The notes under the pieces: model-generated
Told to the model about the DNA's origin: nothing
What the model saw: the letters and a program-made list of their open reading frames with translations, nothing else
Database searches by the model: none
Program-made: the position numbers and the translations under genes
Shown here: positions 1-8,861 of the stretch, piece by piece
Position numbering within the stretch: position 1 is the stretch's first letter
How the letters are laid out: every line of letters starts with the position of its first letter
Source: Lichenicoccus roseus
GTDB taxonomy: Bacteria; Pseudomonadota; Alphaproteobacteria; Acetobacterales; Acetobacteraceae
DNA: 64,000 nucleotides
Assembly: GCF_005844085.1 (NCBI RefSeq)
Contig: NZ_VCDI01000002.1
Coordinates: 558,001-622,000, forward strand
Direction of reading: 5' to 3'

Positions 1-1082
1 GTGCCTTCCAGACGCACCACCAGCGGCACGTGCAGCTTCACCTCGCGCGAGGCCTCGATCACCGCCTGCGCGATGATGTCGCAGCGCATGATGCCGCCGA
101 AGATGTTGACCAGCAGCCCCTCGACGTTCGGGTCCGACAGCAGGATCTTGAAGGCCGCGACCACGCGCTCCTTGGTGGCGCCGCCGCCGACATCGAGGAA
201 GTTGGCGGGCTCGGCGCCCTCCAGCTTGATGATGTCCATGGTCGCCATGGCAAGGCCGGCGCCGTTCACCATGCAGCCGATGTTGCCGTCGAGCGCGATG
301 TAGCTCAGCCCGTGACGGGCGGCCTCCAGCTCCTTCGGGTCCTCCTCGGCCTCGTCGCGCAACTCCTCGAGCTCCGGATGCCGGAACAGCGCGTTGTCGT
401 CGAAGCTGACCTTGGCATCCAGCGCCACCAGGGTGCCGGCGCCGGTCACCACCAGCGGGTTGATCTCGATGATGGCGCAGTCGAGCTTCACGAAGGCGTC
501 GTAGGCGGATTGCACCACGCGGGTGAAGGCGGCGGCGGTCTTGCCGGCGAGGCCGAGCTGCCGGGCCACCTTGCGGCCGACATAGCCGGAGAACCCGGTG
601 GCCGGATCGATGCTCTGGCTGATGATCTTCTCGGGGCTGTGCGACGCCACCTCCTCGATCTCCATGCCGCCCTCCTCGGAGGCGACGATGGTGACCCGGC
701 CGGTGGAGCGGTCGACCAGCAACGAGAGGTACAGCTCGCGCGCAATGTCGCAGCCGTCCTCTATGTAGAGCCGGTGCACCACGCGGCCGGCGGGGCCGGT
801 CTGCTTGGTGACCAGCGTGCTGTTCAGCATCGCGCGCGCGGCTTCCTCGGCCTCGTCCGGCGACTTCACCAGGCGGACGCCGCCCTTGCCGTTCGGGTCC
901 TCCTTGAAGCGCCCGGCGCCACGCCCGCCGGCATGGATCTGCGACTTCACCACGATCACCGGCCCGGCGAGGGTGCGGGCGGCGATCAGCGCCTCCTCGG
1001 GAGAGCGCGCCACGCGCCCTTCCAGCACTGGCATGCCGAAACCCTTCAGCAGGGTCTTGGCCTGGTATTCATGGATATTCAT
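1..1082 (-). CDS. sucC: Succinyl-CoA synthetase (ADP-forming) beta subunit, 3' end cut by window
   Basis: Reverse-strand reading starts [22 protein letters not shown], the standard SucC N-terminus (ATP-grasp fold), and continues open to the window edge, where it reads the late SucC motif around VPLVVRLEG. About 360 codons are visible of a family length near 390-400, so only the C-terminus is missing. The enzyme makes ATP from succinyl-CoA in the TCA cycle as a heterotetramer with SucD; sucD would be expected just beyond the left edge. The ATG at 1080-1082 is the only start that gives the canonical N-terminus. It is divergent from the ferritin-like gene, with about 300 bp between them in which I saw no further gene. 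Confidence 0.95.
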   Translation of the reverse strand, partial: MNIHEYQAKTLLKGFGMPVLEGRVARSPEEALIAARTLAGPVIVVKSQIHAGGRGAGRFKEDPNGKGGVRLVKSPDEAEEAARAMLNSTLVTKQTGPAGRVVHRLYIEDGCDIARELYLSLLVDRSTGRVTIVASEEGGMEIEEVASHSPEKIISQSIDPATGFSGYVGRKVARQLGLAGKTAAAFTRVVQSAYDAFVKLDCAIIEINPLVVTGAGTLVALDAKVSFDDNALFRHPELEELRDEAEEDPKELEAARHGLSYIALDGNIGCMVNGAGLAMATMDIIKLEGAEPANFLDVGGGATKERVVAAFKILLSDPNVEGLLVNIFGGIMRCDIIAQAVIEASREVKLHVPLVVRLEG

Positions 1083-1382
1083 CGCAGCAGGGGTTCCTTC
1101 CGGGTGCCCGGGACGATCGGGCCGAGGTCAGTGAAGCGCTGCCCCGCAAGGCGGTCGCGGGACAGCGACCGGCCGCCGGTTGCCCGGATGCCGGAGTGCG
1201 CAGCCCGGATCATCGCACTCCGACGGGAACAAGTCACCTGGGGCTCCGGCCGTTCGATCTGTGGCCCGGGCGCCACAAGGTTGCCGTCCGCCCTTTGCCT
1301 GGATGCGAACCCGTGGCATCTCACGCTGTTCGGATGGCGCGGCGCCAGGTAGGGCGGCCTTGCATGAGCTAGAGGCGTGGAT

Positions 1383-2270
1383 ATGAAGCATTGGCGTGTC
1401 GACGACCTGGCCTGGGACCGCTTCGACCCCAGCCTGGTCGATCCGGATGTGCTGCTGCTGGTCAAGGCGGCCTCGGTGGTCGAGCGCAACGGCACCGACT
1501 ACGCGGTCTATCTCAACAACGTCTTCACCGACGACGTCGCCTTCCAGGCCGCCTCCGACAACTGGGCGATCGAGGAGGTGCAGCACGGCGACGCGCTCGG
1601 GCGCTGGGCGATGCTGGCCGATCCGTCATGGGACTATCCGGCGGCGTTCGCGCGCTACCGCGCGAGCTACCACATCCCGCTCGATGTCGACGCCTCGGTG
1701 CGTGGCTCGCGCACCGGCGAACTGATCGCGCGCTGCATGGTCGAGACCGGCACCTCGTCGTTCTACACCGCACTCGCCGACGCCACCGCCGAGCCGGTGC
1801 TGAAGGCAATCTGCAAGCAGATCGCCGCCGACGAGTACCGGCACTTCAAGCTGTTCTACGACCACATGCACCGTTACCTGAAGCGCGAGCGGATCGGCGT
1901 CTGGCAGCGCACCCGCATCGCCCTCGGCCGGGTCACCGAGACGGAGGATGACGAGCTTGCCTTCGCCTACCACACCACCAACGAGCCGGTGGGCATGGCG
2001 TACGATCACGAGCGCTGCATCGCCGCCTACATGGCCCGCGCAATGGGCTTCTACAGGCAGGGTCATCTCGACCGCGCGGTGGCGATGATCTTCAAGACCA
2101 TCGGCTTCAGGCCGCACGGCCGCGTCTGCCGGGGTGCGGCGCGCGTGGCGTTCGGTCTGATGCAGCGCCGCCGCCGCAAGTTCGAGACGGTGATCCGGCC
2201 GGGTCGGCCGCCGCGGCGGTATGGCAGCGCCCGTCGTGGCGCTCCGCAGCGCCAGGTTGCCGCCGAATAG
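1383..2270 (+). CDS. Ferritin-like diiron protein
   Basis: 295 residues with a full four-helix ferritin-like ligand set: E34 (VVERNG), E65-x-x-H68 (EEVQH), E121 (VETGTSSF) and E151-x-x-H154 (DEYRH). Two ExxH pairs plus two single glutamates is the pattern of diiron carboxylate oxidases and oxygenases, so a non-heme diiron site is likely; the substrate cannot be read from sequence. The Arg-rich tail after about residue 240 is not part of the fold. Start: ATG 1383 sits 7 nt after AGAGG; a GTG at 1377 is too close to that site. The stop codon abuts the stop of the convergent large repeat protein. An acyl desaturase-like or AurF-like oxygenase role is possible but unproven. Confidence 0.8.
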   Translation: MKHWRVDDLAWDRFDPSLVDPDVLLLVKAASVVERNGTDYAVYLNNVFTDDVAFQAASDNWAIEEVQHGDALGRWAMLADPSWDYPAAFARYRASYHIPLDVDASVRGSRTGELIARCMVETGTSSFYTALADATAEPVLKAICKQIAADEYRHFKLFYDHMHRYLKRERIGVWQRTRIALGRVTETEDDELAFAYHTTNEPVGMAYDHERCIAAYMARAMGFYRQGHLDRAVAMIFKTIGFRPHGRVCRGAARVAFGLMQRRRRKFETVIRPGRPPRRYGSARRGAPQRQVAAE

Positions 2271-5200
2271 CTAGATCACCGAGCCGGGTGCGAGCTGGCT
2301 GACGCCGAGCAGCGTCACCATGGTGCCGTCGGCGAGGCCGAGCGTCGTGTTGCCGCCGGCCACGGTGACCGTGGGCGCCGCCGCGTAGCCGAACAGCGAG
2401 ATGCTGTCGATGCCGGTCTTGAAGCCCGCGATCACGTCCCGTCCGCCGGCCTCGCCGGCGATGATGTCGTAGCGGTCGGCATCGCCGCCGCCGTCGACTG
2501 TGGTCGTGCCGGATCCGAGCACCACGGTGTCGGCACCGCCGCCCAGTGATGCCGTCAGCGTTCCGGCGCCGCCCCAGATCGTGTCGCTGCCGGTCCCCCC
2601 GATGACCGTCGAGGCACCGCCGCCCGCGATGAACTCGGTGCTGCCGGCGCCCCCCACGAGCACCGAGCGGCCGGTGCCGCCGACCAGCGTATCGCCACCC
2701 CCGCCTGCATGCAGCGTGTCGTAGCCGGTGCCGGCGAACAGCGCGTTGTCCGTGCCGCGGCCGAAGATCTCGCCGTTGCCGGCGCCGATCACGGTATCGT
2801 CGCCACCGGTCCCGCCGGTGACGGTGGACTGCCCGCTGCCGGTGAAGACCAGGTCCGCGGTGCCGGCGAAGATGGTGCCGACGCCCGAACCGCCGATGAT
2901 GGTGTCGTGGCCGCCGCTGCTGCCGAACAGGGCGCTGCCGCCGGCGCCGCCGAACAGCAGGTCGTGACTGCCGCCGCCGGCGAGCGTGGTGTTGCCTCGC
3001 CCCGCCGCCAGCACGTTCGAGCCTCCGTCCCCGCCGGTGAAGCTGCCGCCGCCATCACCTCCGTCGATGGTGGCGGTTCCGGCGCCGCCGGCCACGGTGC
3101 TCGACCCGATCCCGCCGTAGAAGGTGAGCAGGCCGGAACCGCCGGTCACCGACACCGCCCACGCCCCGGCGCTGATGGTGTCGTTGCCGCTGGCGGCGAT
3201 CACGGTGTCGTTGCCTGACAGCGCCAGCGTCTGGTTCTGCGACGTCAGGTCGATCACGTTGGCGACGGCATCGGTGGTGGTGGTGGCGCCATTCGCGACC
3301 GGTGCGGTCAGGAACCCGGGCGCCGCAATGCCGTCTGCCGCCCCGGCCTCCGCCACGGTGCCGATCAGGGTGCCCGCGCTGTCGTAGATGTTGCGCGTGG
3401 TGGCCTCCGCCGACACGCTCTGGGCGAGCAGGTTGGCCGGGTTGGTGATGGTGGTCAGCACCAGCGCATCGGCCGGCGAGAAGCTCTGCGTGACGACCGA
3501 GTTGTTCAGCTGGGTGGTGGCCTGGCTCTGCAGCACGTCGGTGTCGCTGTACCGGCTGACGACCGGCGCGCCGGCATCGGTGTCGATGGCGAAGCTGCGG
3601 TCGGGTTCCACGACGATTGCGAGCGGGGTGCTCGGCTGCGACACATTGCCGGCGGCGTCGGTAACCGTCGCGGTCAGGCTGTAGCTGCCGGCAGCGAGGA
3701 TCGAGGGCAGGAAGGCGACGTCGCCGTTGTCGTCGGCCCCGAGTCTCGCGATCGTCCGGTCGCCCTGGAAGATGGTGACGACGTCCTGCGGCCCGACCGA
3801 TGCAAGCAGTCCGTCCGAGAAGGTCTGGCTGACGGCCAGCGCCGGCGGCGGCACGGTGTCGATGGTGAGCGCCAGCGGTCCGGAGGCGGTCGAGCGAATG
3901 CCCTGGCCATCCGCCTGCGCGGCCAGCACGGTATAGGCGCCATCCGCAAGCGGACTGCTCACGATCGACCAGTTGCCCTCGGAATCGACTGTCCCGGAGC
4001 CCAGGATGGCCGCACCCGGCCCGGCATTTCCCTGCTCGACATACAGCGTGACGGTGTCGCCTGCGATGCCGGTGCCGTCGATCGTAGGTGTGCTGTCGTT
4101 GGTCAGCCCGTCACCCTGGGCGCCGCTGTCGCTGCCGGCGGCGAGGACCGGCGTGGACGGCGCCGGGGGTCCGACCGACACCGTCACGCTGCCGGTGGCG
4201 GTGTTCGCCGCCGGGTCGATCACGCTGTAGGTGAAGCTCGAAGTCTGCCCGGACACGCCTGTGGTGGGCGTGAAATCCAGCGCGGCCAGGTCCGCCACGG
4301 TCAGCGACTGGTTCGCCGTGAGCGCCACGCCGTCCAGGGTCACGCTGCCGTTGTCGGGCAGGGTATCCACGGCAACGGTCAGCAGGTCGGAGGCGAAATC
4401 CGGATCGTTCGGCGTCAGCAGGCCGAGCGGCGTCGCATCGGCATTCTCGGCGACGGCGACCGGGGTGGCGTCCGCCGGGACCGGCAGTCCGACCGCGGGA
4501 CCGATGGCGAGGAAGGCTTCGCCGAGCGAGCTGTTGCCGGCGAGATCGGTCACCGCATAGAGCAGGGCCGAGGCCGGGACGTTGAACTGGTTCGGGGTCG
4601 GGGTGAAGTCGAGCGACCCCAGTTGCGCGGCGGTCATCGTGGCGCCGATGCCGATCGCCACGCCCGCCAGGGTCACCGTGCCATCGCGGGGCAGCTCCTC
4701 GATGGTGACGCTCAGGGCGGCGCCGGGGCCGGCGGTTTCGGTCGGCACCGGGATGTCGATGGCCAGTGCGCCGCTATTCACACCGCGCGTCACGATGTCG
4801 CCGAACGTCGAAACGGGCCGGGCGGTGTCGAGCACGAAGCCGAGCGAGGCGGACCCGGTGCCGGTTCCGGATGCGGTCGCCACGATCGTGTGCCTGCCAT
4901 CCGCCAGGGTCGGCGCGAAGCTCCACGCGCCGAGATCGCTCGCCGTCGTGCTGCCGAGGATGGCGTTGCCCTCGGTAAGGGTGACGGTGGCGCCCGCGGT
5001 CGCGGTGCCGTGCAGCGTGTCCGTGTTGGTGATGCCGTCGGTCGACGACGCGCCGGTATCCGACACCAGCGTTGCGGTCACCGGCATCGGCGGTGGTGCG
5101 AGCGAGATGTCGGTGCCGCCATTGCCGTCGGCGACGGCATAGAACGGGGTGCTGCCGAGCGGCGCGGACGGGTCCATCTGCAGGGTGACGCTGTGGTCGT

Positions 5201-6716
5201 CGCTGCCGGTGACGGTGAGGATGTTGCCGTCGCCCACGAACAGCACCGGGGCCGCGCCGGCCAGATCGGTCACGTCGATGACATCGCCGGTGGAGAAGCC
5301 GACCAGGGTGTTGAGGGTGGGCGCATTGGCGGTCGAGAAGGCGAGGGTGGCCGGATCGCCGCCGCTCCTGAAGGTGATGCCGCCGGGAATGACGGCCGGC
5401 GCGCCGACCTCGCTGCCGACGTTCACGGCGACCGGCTCCGGGCCATAGCCTCCGGCGGCATCCGGCGCGCCCAGCGCCAGCGTGCCCTGCTCCAGCAGTG
5501 TGCCGCCGGTATAGCTGTCGTTCAGGCCATCGAGTGCCACCGTGCCGGCGCCATCGATCACCAGCGCGCCCGCGGTGCCGGTGGCCTGGCCCGCATCGGA
5601 GCCGTATTCGTCGGTCACGGTGCCGGCGATTGTGAGGGTCTGTCCGGTGGCCGGCGCCAGGGTGACCGGGCCACCCTGCAGGAACAGCCCGCTGCCATAG
5701 CCCGCGCCAGCCGCCCCGGCGCTGCCGCCGTCCGCACCGCCGCCGACGGTGGCGATGCCGAGCGAACCGGCGCCAATGGTCAGCGCTCCGCCGGCCTGCA
5801 CGAAGACGTCGCCGCCCGCGCCCAGGCCGCCGCCGCCCCCGGTTTCCGGGGAAGCTAGCGAATTGCCCTTGCCTGCGCCGAAGCCGCCGCTCCCGCTGGG
5901 GGCGCCGGAGAAGAAGTCGGAGCCGCCGCCGCCGCCGCCAAAGCCTCCGCTACCACCGCCGGTCGGGCCATTGCCATCCCCGCCGCCGCCACCGCCGCCG
6001 CCAAAGGCTCCCGTTCCACCGGGTCCATCCCCGCCGCCAATGCCGCCAACGCCCGCTCCGCCGGCAAGAACACCCACTCCCGGCACGCCGCCAGACCCGC
6101 CGATGTTGATTAACCCTGCTCCACCTGCGCCTGCCAGCCCGCCGCCGCCGCCGCCGGCACCGCCGGCAAAGATCGGGATGGCACCCCCGCCGCCCCCTGC
6201 GCCGCCGATTGCTGCATCCGCTGTGAAGCTCACCGCGTCCAAGACTACGGAGGCTCCGGCGCCGACGAAGACACCTCCACCAAGCCCGGCGCCACCACCG
6301 CCGCCACCGCCACCGCCAACGGTGTCGGTGCCGCCGGCGCCGCCCTGGGCCACGGCGTCGTTGATAGTCAGGTTCTGCACCGCGACGGTGCCCGCCTCGA
6401 CGAACAGGCCGCGATACAGGCCGCCGCCGTCGATTGTATGGCCGTCACCGATGATCGTCAGGCTGGCGAGCGCCTGGAGGTCGATCGCGGTCAGGTTGCC
6501 GGTCTCGGCGATGTTGGCGGACAGGGTGATCGTCTGTTTGCCGGGTTCCGCGTTCACCGCGACGATGTCGGCTTCCAACTGGGTCCAGTTGGACGCGGTG
6601 AAGCCGTCGCCGACCATCGGTGGGGAGGGCGCGAAGCCGAGCAGCCTGGCCGGATCGAACTGCAGCCGGCGTTGCGGCGCGCCGGCGGAAGGCCGGTCGT
6701 CGGTCATTGCAATCAT
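2271..6716 (-). CDS. Giant glycine-rich, Ig-like and RTX-like repeat protein (probable secreted adhesin)
   Basis: 1481 residues, no Sec signal. In order: an N-terminal beta-helix-like stretch (about 40-125); a very Gly-rich tract with runs such as GGGGGGGGGAG (about 125-330); an autotransporter-associated beta-strand repeat near VALDGLNDSYTGGTLLEQGTLALG (about 390-415); several bacterial Ig-like or cadherin-like modules with repeated FTPT and GTVTLAGV motifs (about 545-1060); then GG-x-G-x-DT hemolysin-type repeats (about 1170-1420); and a final AGFKTGIDSISLFGY segment followed by a hydrophobic tail. The last two parts resemble calcium-binding type I secretion substrates. No secretion ABC transporter genes are nearby. 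A second ATG (6707) gives a start three codons later. The role as surface adhesin or matrix protein is inference from architecture. Confidence 0.7.
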   Translation of the reverse strand: MIAMTDDRPSAGAPQRRLQFDPARLLGFAPSPPMVGDGFTASNWTQLEADIVAVNAEPGKQTITLSANIAETGNLTAIDLQALASLTIIGDGHTIDGGGLYRGLFVEAGTVAVQNLTINDAVAQGGAGGTDTVGGGGGGGGGAGLGGGVFVGAGASVVLDAVSFTADAAIGGAGGGGGAIPIFAGGAGGGGGGLAGAGGAGLINIGGSGGVPGVGVLAGGAGVGGIGGGDGPGGTGAFGGGGGGGGDGNGPTGGGSGGFGGGGGGSDFFSGAPSGSGGFGAGKGNSLASPETGGGGGLGAGGDVFVQAGGALTIGAGSLGIATVGGGADGGSAGAAGAGYGSGLFLQGGPVTLAPATGQTLTIAGTVTDEYGSDAGQATGTAGALVIDGAGTVALDGLNDSYTGGTLLEQGTLALGAPDAAGGYGPEPVAVNVGSEVGAPAVIPGGITFRSGGDPATLAFSTANAPTLNTLVGFSTGDVIDVTDLAGAAPVLFVGDGNILTVTGSDDHSVTLQMDPSAPLGSTPFYAVADGNGGTDISLAPPPMPVTATLVSDTGASSTDGITNTDTLHGTATAGATVTLTEGNAILGSTTASDLGAWSFAPTLADGRHTIVATASGTGTGSASLGFVLDTARPVSTFGDIVTRGVNSGALAIDIPVPTETAGPGAALSVTIEELPRDGTVTLAGVAIGIGATMTAAQLGSLDFTPTPNQFNVPASALLYAVTDLAGNSSLGEAFLAIGPAVGLPVPADATPVAVAENADATPLGLLTPNDPDFASDLLTVAVDTLPDNGSVTLDGVALTANQSLTVADLAALDFTPTTGVSGQTSSFTYSVIDPAANTATGSVTVSVGPPAPSTPVLAAGSDSGAQGDGLTNDSTPTIDGTGIAGDTVTLYVEQGNAGPGAAILGSGTVDSEGNWSIVSSPLADGAYTVLAAQADGQGIRSTASGPLALTIDTVPPPALAVSQTFSDGLLASVGPQDVVTIFQGDRTIARLGADDNGDVAFLPSILAAGSYSLTATVTDAAGNVSQPSTPLAIVVEPDRSFAIDTDAGAPVVSRYSDTDVLQSQATTQLNNSVVTQSFSPADALVLTTITNPANLLAQSVSAEATTRNIYDSAGTLIGTVAEAGAADGIAAPGFLTAPVANGATTTTDAVANVIDLTSQNQTLALSGNDTVIAASGNDTISAGAWAVSVTGGSGLLTFYGGIGSSTVAGGAGTATIDGGDGGGSFTGGDGGSNVLAAGRGNTTLAGGGSHDLLFGGAGGSALFGSSGGHDTIIGGSGVGTIFAGTADLVFTGSGQSTVTGGTGGDDTVIGAGNGEIFGRGTDNALFAGTGYDTLHAGGGGDTLVGGTGRSVLVGGAGSTEFIAGGGASTVIGGTGSDTIWGGAGTLTASLGGGADTVVLGSGTTTVDGGGDADRYDIIAGEAGGRDVIAGFKTGIDSISLFGYAAAPTVTVAGGNTTLGLADGTMVTLLGVSQLAPGSVI

Positions 6717-6908
6717 CGGACTGGACCTATCAATAAAGGCGCGGGTCTCTGCGTGACGGCGACACAGTCGATGTTTCCGAGCGGCAAAAACCCGCCGCTG
6801 TTAGAAACTATTACGTAATGATTTCGCAAATGGTTTATGCTCGATTACATCAGCGGGCATCTTTTGAATGCTTGCGCTGATCAGGCGAGCGCCGAGCGGG
6901 GCCGGAAC

Positions 6909-7931
6909 ATGTTCCACAGGAATCACGACGACCGCGACACGACAGGTTTCGGTTTCCTTCCGGATGCGCATCGCGTGCGCCGGATCGACCGCGCGGTCGC
7001 CGCGCTGCTCGCCGGCAGCCTGATCGAACTCGGCCGCTGCTGCCTCGGGGTGATCGCGATCGACCAGGGAGCGCTCCGCCGCCAGGCCGGCCTTCTCGCG
7101 AATACGGCAGCGATCGCGCCGTCGGTGTTCGTGCTCCACGAGGCCTGCCTCGAGGCCGCACGCAGCGACGATCCCGACGCGCTGGCACGGAGGCTGGCAG
7201 AGATAGCGACGGTTGATCTCGCCTGGATCCCGGGCAGCGTGCGGGGCTTCGGCGATGCCTCGCTGCCCGACGTCGACTGGCAGCGCATGCGGCGCGTGCT
7301 GCTCGCACAGCCGGGCTCGTCGCTGGCGCTGGCGCCGGCGCCGGCCGACATCGTCCACGATGCCCGCGGCCGGCTTGCCGAGGCGCGCTCTGCGCTTGCC
7401 ACCGCCGATCCGGCGCTCGCCGCAGAGACCGACGTGCTGGTCACCGAAACCGTCTTTGCCGCCGCCGCGCATCGCCCGGACGGCTTCGGGGGCGCCACCT
7501 GCTTTGCGGTGCGCGGCACGGCGTTCCTGAACCCCTGGCGACATCCAACCATCGTCTCGATGGCCGCAGGCCTGGTGCACGAAGCGGCGCACGCGCTGTT
7601 GTTCGGGTTGTCGAAGGGAGCGCCGATGGTCCGCAACGATCCGGCCGTGCTCTACGCCTCCCCGCTGCGCAGCGATCCGCGGCCGATGGACGGCATCCTG
7701 CATGCCAGCTTCGTCTCGGCCCGCATGGCCTTCGCGTTGCAGCGCCTGCTGGCCGGGGACGTGCTCGACACCGCTGAGCGTCTCGAGGCCGCCCACGCGC
7801 ACGACGCCGCCTGCCGTGCCTTCGGCGCCGGCGCCGCGGTGGTGCGCGCGCATGGCCTGCCGACCGCAACCGGCGGCCGCGTGATGGACGAGGCGACCGC
7901 CTTCATGCAGGCAGCCTCGGCAACCGGCTAG
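6909..7931 (+). CDS. HExxH-type putative peptide beta-hydroxylase (RiPP-modification family)
   Basis: 340 residues. The diagnostic region is HEAAH at residues 224-228 followed by SPLRSDPRPMDGILHASF, matching the family of HExxH putative peptide-modification proteins (now described as alpha-ketoglutarate-HExxH peptide beta-hydroxylases), in which an SPxRxDPRPxxGxLH block follows the metal-binding motif; His265 could be a further ligand. The family is typically found beside ribosomal-peptide pathways. No clear precursor peptide or radical SAM partner lies next to it here, but an OpuAC-like protein and a methyltransferase with a PqqD-like tail follow on the same strand. An upstream in-frame ATG at 6837 would add 24 residues; I prefer 6909 because homologous proteins of this family start close to the FxFLP motif. 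Family assignment is from motif memory. Confidence 0.65.
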   Translation: MFHRNHDDRDTTGFGFLPDAHRVRRIDRAVAALLAGSLIELGRCCLGVIAIDQGALRRQAGLLANTAAIAPSVFVLHEACLEAARSDDPDALARRLAEIATVDLAWIPGSVRGFGDASLPDVDWQRMRRVLLAQPGSSLALAPAPADIVHDARGRLAEARSALATADPALAAETDVLVTETVFAAAAHRPDGFGGATCFAVRGTAFLNPWRHPTIVSMAAGLVHEAAHALLFGLSKGAPMVRNDPAVLYASPLRSDPRPMDGILHASFVSARMAFALQRLLAGDVLDTAERLEAAHAHDAACRAFGAGAAVVRAHGLPTATGGRVMDEATAFMQAASATG

Positions 7932-8062
7932 TTCATCCGGCTGTCGCGGCAGCCGTCTGCTGCCGGCGCTGCTCGACCGCGCGCGAGGCGGCTCCGGCGG
8001 ACCGGCTCTTGCGAAGCGGGGCCGCACCTGCTGGAACCGCCGATCGAGAGGCAGGGAAGCAG

Positions 8063-8806
8063 ATGGACACGATCAGGCTGGGCTATGCGGACACGCTCGT
8101 GCACGAGGCCAGCGCGGCCGCGGTGGCGCGCGTGCTCGAGGCGCACGATCTCGAGGTCGAGTACGTGCCCTGCGAGCCGGCGGCGCTGCCGGGGCTGATC
8201 GAGGAGGGCGCCATCGACCTGCTCGCCACCGCCTGGCTGCCGGCAACCGACCTCAGGCTGCTGGCTTCCGGCCGCATGCAGCCGCTCGGCCTGCTGTACC
8301 GGCCGAGCTTCGTCTGGTGCGTCGCCGGCGGCGAGGTGGCGACGATCGAAGGGCTCGCCACGGCATCCGGCTTCGACCGGCGCATCCTGGTCGAGGCCGG
8401 CACCCCGCTCGCCGCACTGTCGGAGCGGGCACTCGACGCCTGCGGGCTGCGACGGCAGGGCTACGCGGTCGAGGCGGTGACGGCGGCAGCCGCGCTGGCC
8501 TGGGCGGAGGAGGCCGTTCCTGCGCGCATCGTGCCGCTGTCGCAGCCGCACGCCCTGATGCACGCCCAGCTGCTGCGGCCGTTGCTCGATCCGGGCGGTG
8601 TGCTTGGGGGTGAGCAGGAGGCGCGGCTGCTGCTGCGCGCCGACCTGCGCGGAACGCTCGACGCAGACCTGATCGACGAACTCGACGAACTGACGCTTGG
8701 CAACAAGGTGGTGAGCGCGCTGGCGCACGCCATGCGCTCGGGTGGGATGAGCGCCGAGGAGGCCGCCGAGGCCTGGCAGCGCGGCCGGCTGTCACCGCGT
8801 GCCTGA
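8063..8806 (+). CDS. OpuAC-like substrate-binding protein without signal peptide
   Basis: 247 residues with the fold pattern of glycine betaine/proline ABC binding proteins (OpuAC, PF04069): starts IRLGYADTLVHEASAAAVARVLEA, then DLLATAWLPATD, and a C-terminal helical segment LGNKVVSALAHAMRSGGMSAEEAAEAW. Unlike a transporter component it begins directly in the domain with no signal peptide or lipobox, and no permease or ATPase is adjacent, so it is probably a cytoplasmic ligand-binding or regulatory protein. Start ATG 8063 is preceded by AGGGAAG. The downstream methyltransferase follows closely and could even overlap if a GTG at 8799 is used. Ligand unknown. Confidence 0.65.
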   Translation: MDTIRLGYADTLVHEASAAAVARVLEAHDLEVEYVPCEPAALPGLIEEGAIDLLATAWLPATDLRLLASGRMQPLGLLYRPSFVWCVAGGEVATIEGLATASGFDRRILVEAGTPLAALSERALDACGLRRQGYAVEAVTAAAALAWAEEAVPARIVPLSQPHALMHAQLLRPLLDPGGVLGGEQEARLLLRADLRGTLDADLIDELDELTLGNKVVSALAHAMRSGGMSAEEAAEAWQRGRLSPRA

Positions 8807-8861
8807 GAAGCATGGAGCTGAGACGCCGGCGGCGGGGGAGGAGCGGGCCCCCGGGGCAGGC

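Noticed and set aside
4623-5858. Forward frame of 411 codons inside the giant repeat gene
   Set aside because: Antisense of the repeat protein, whose own frame shows coherent Ig-like modules.
6810-6819. ATTACGTAAT palindrome before the HExxH gene
   Set aside because: Ten-base palindromes arise by chance; no second copy or known factor to support an operator.
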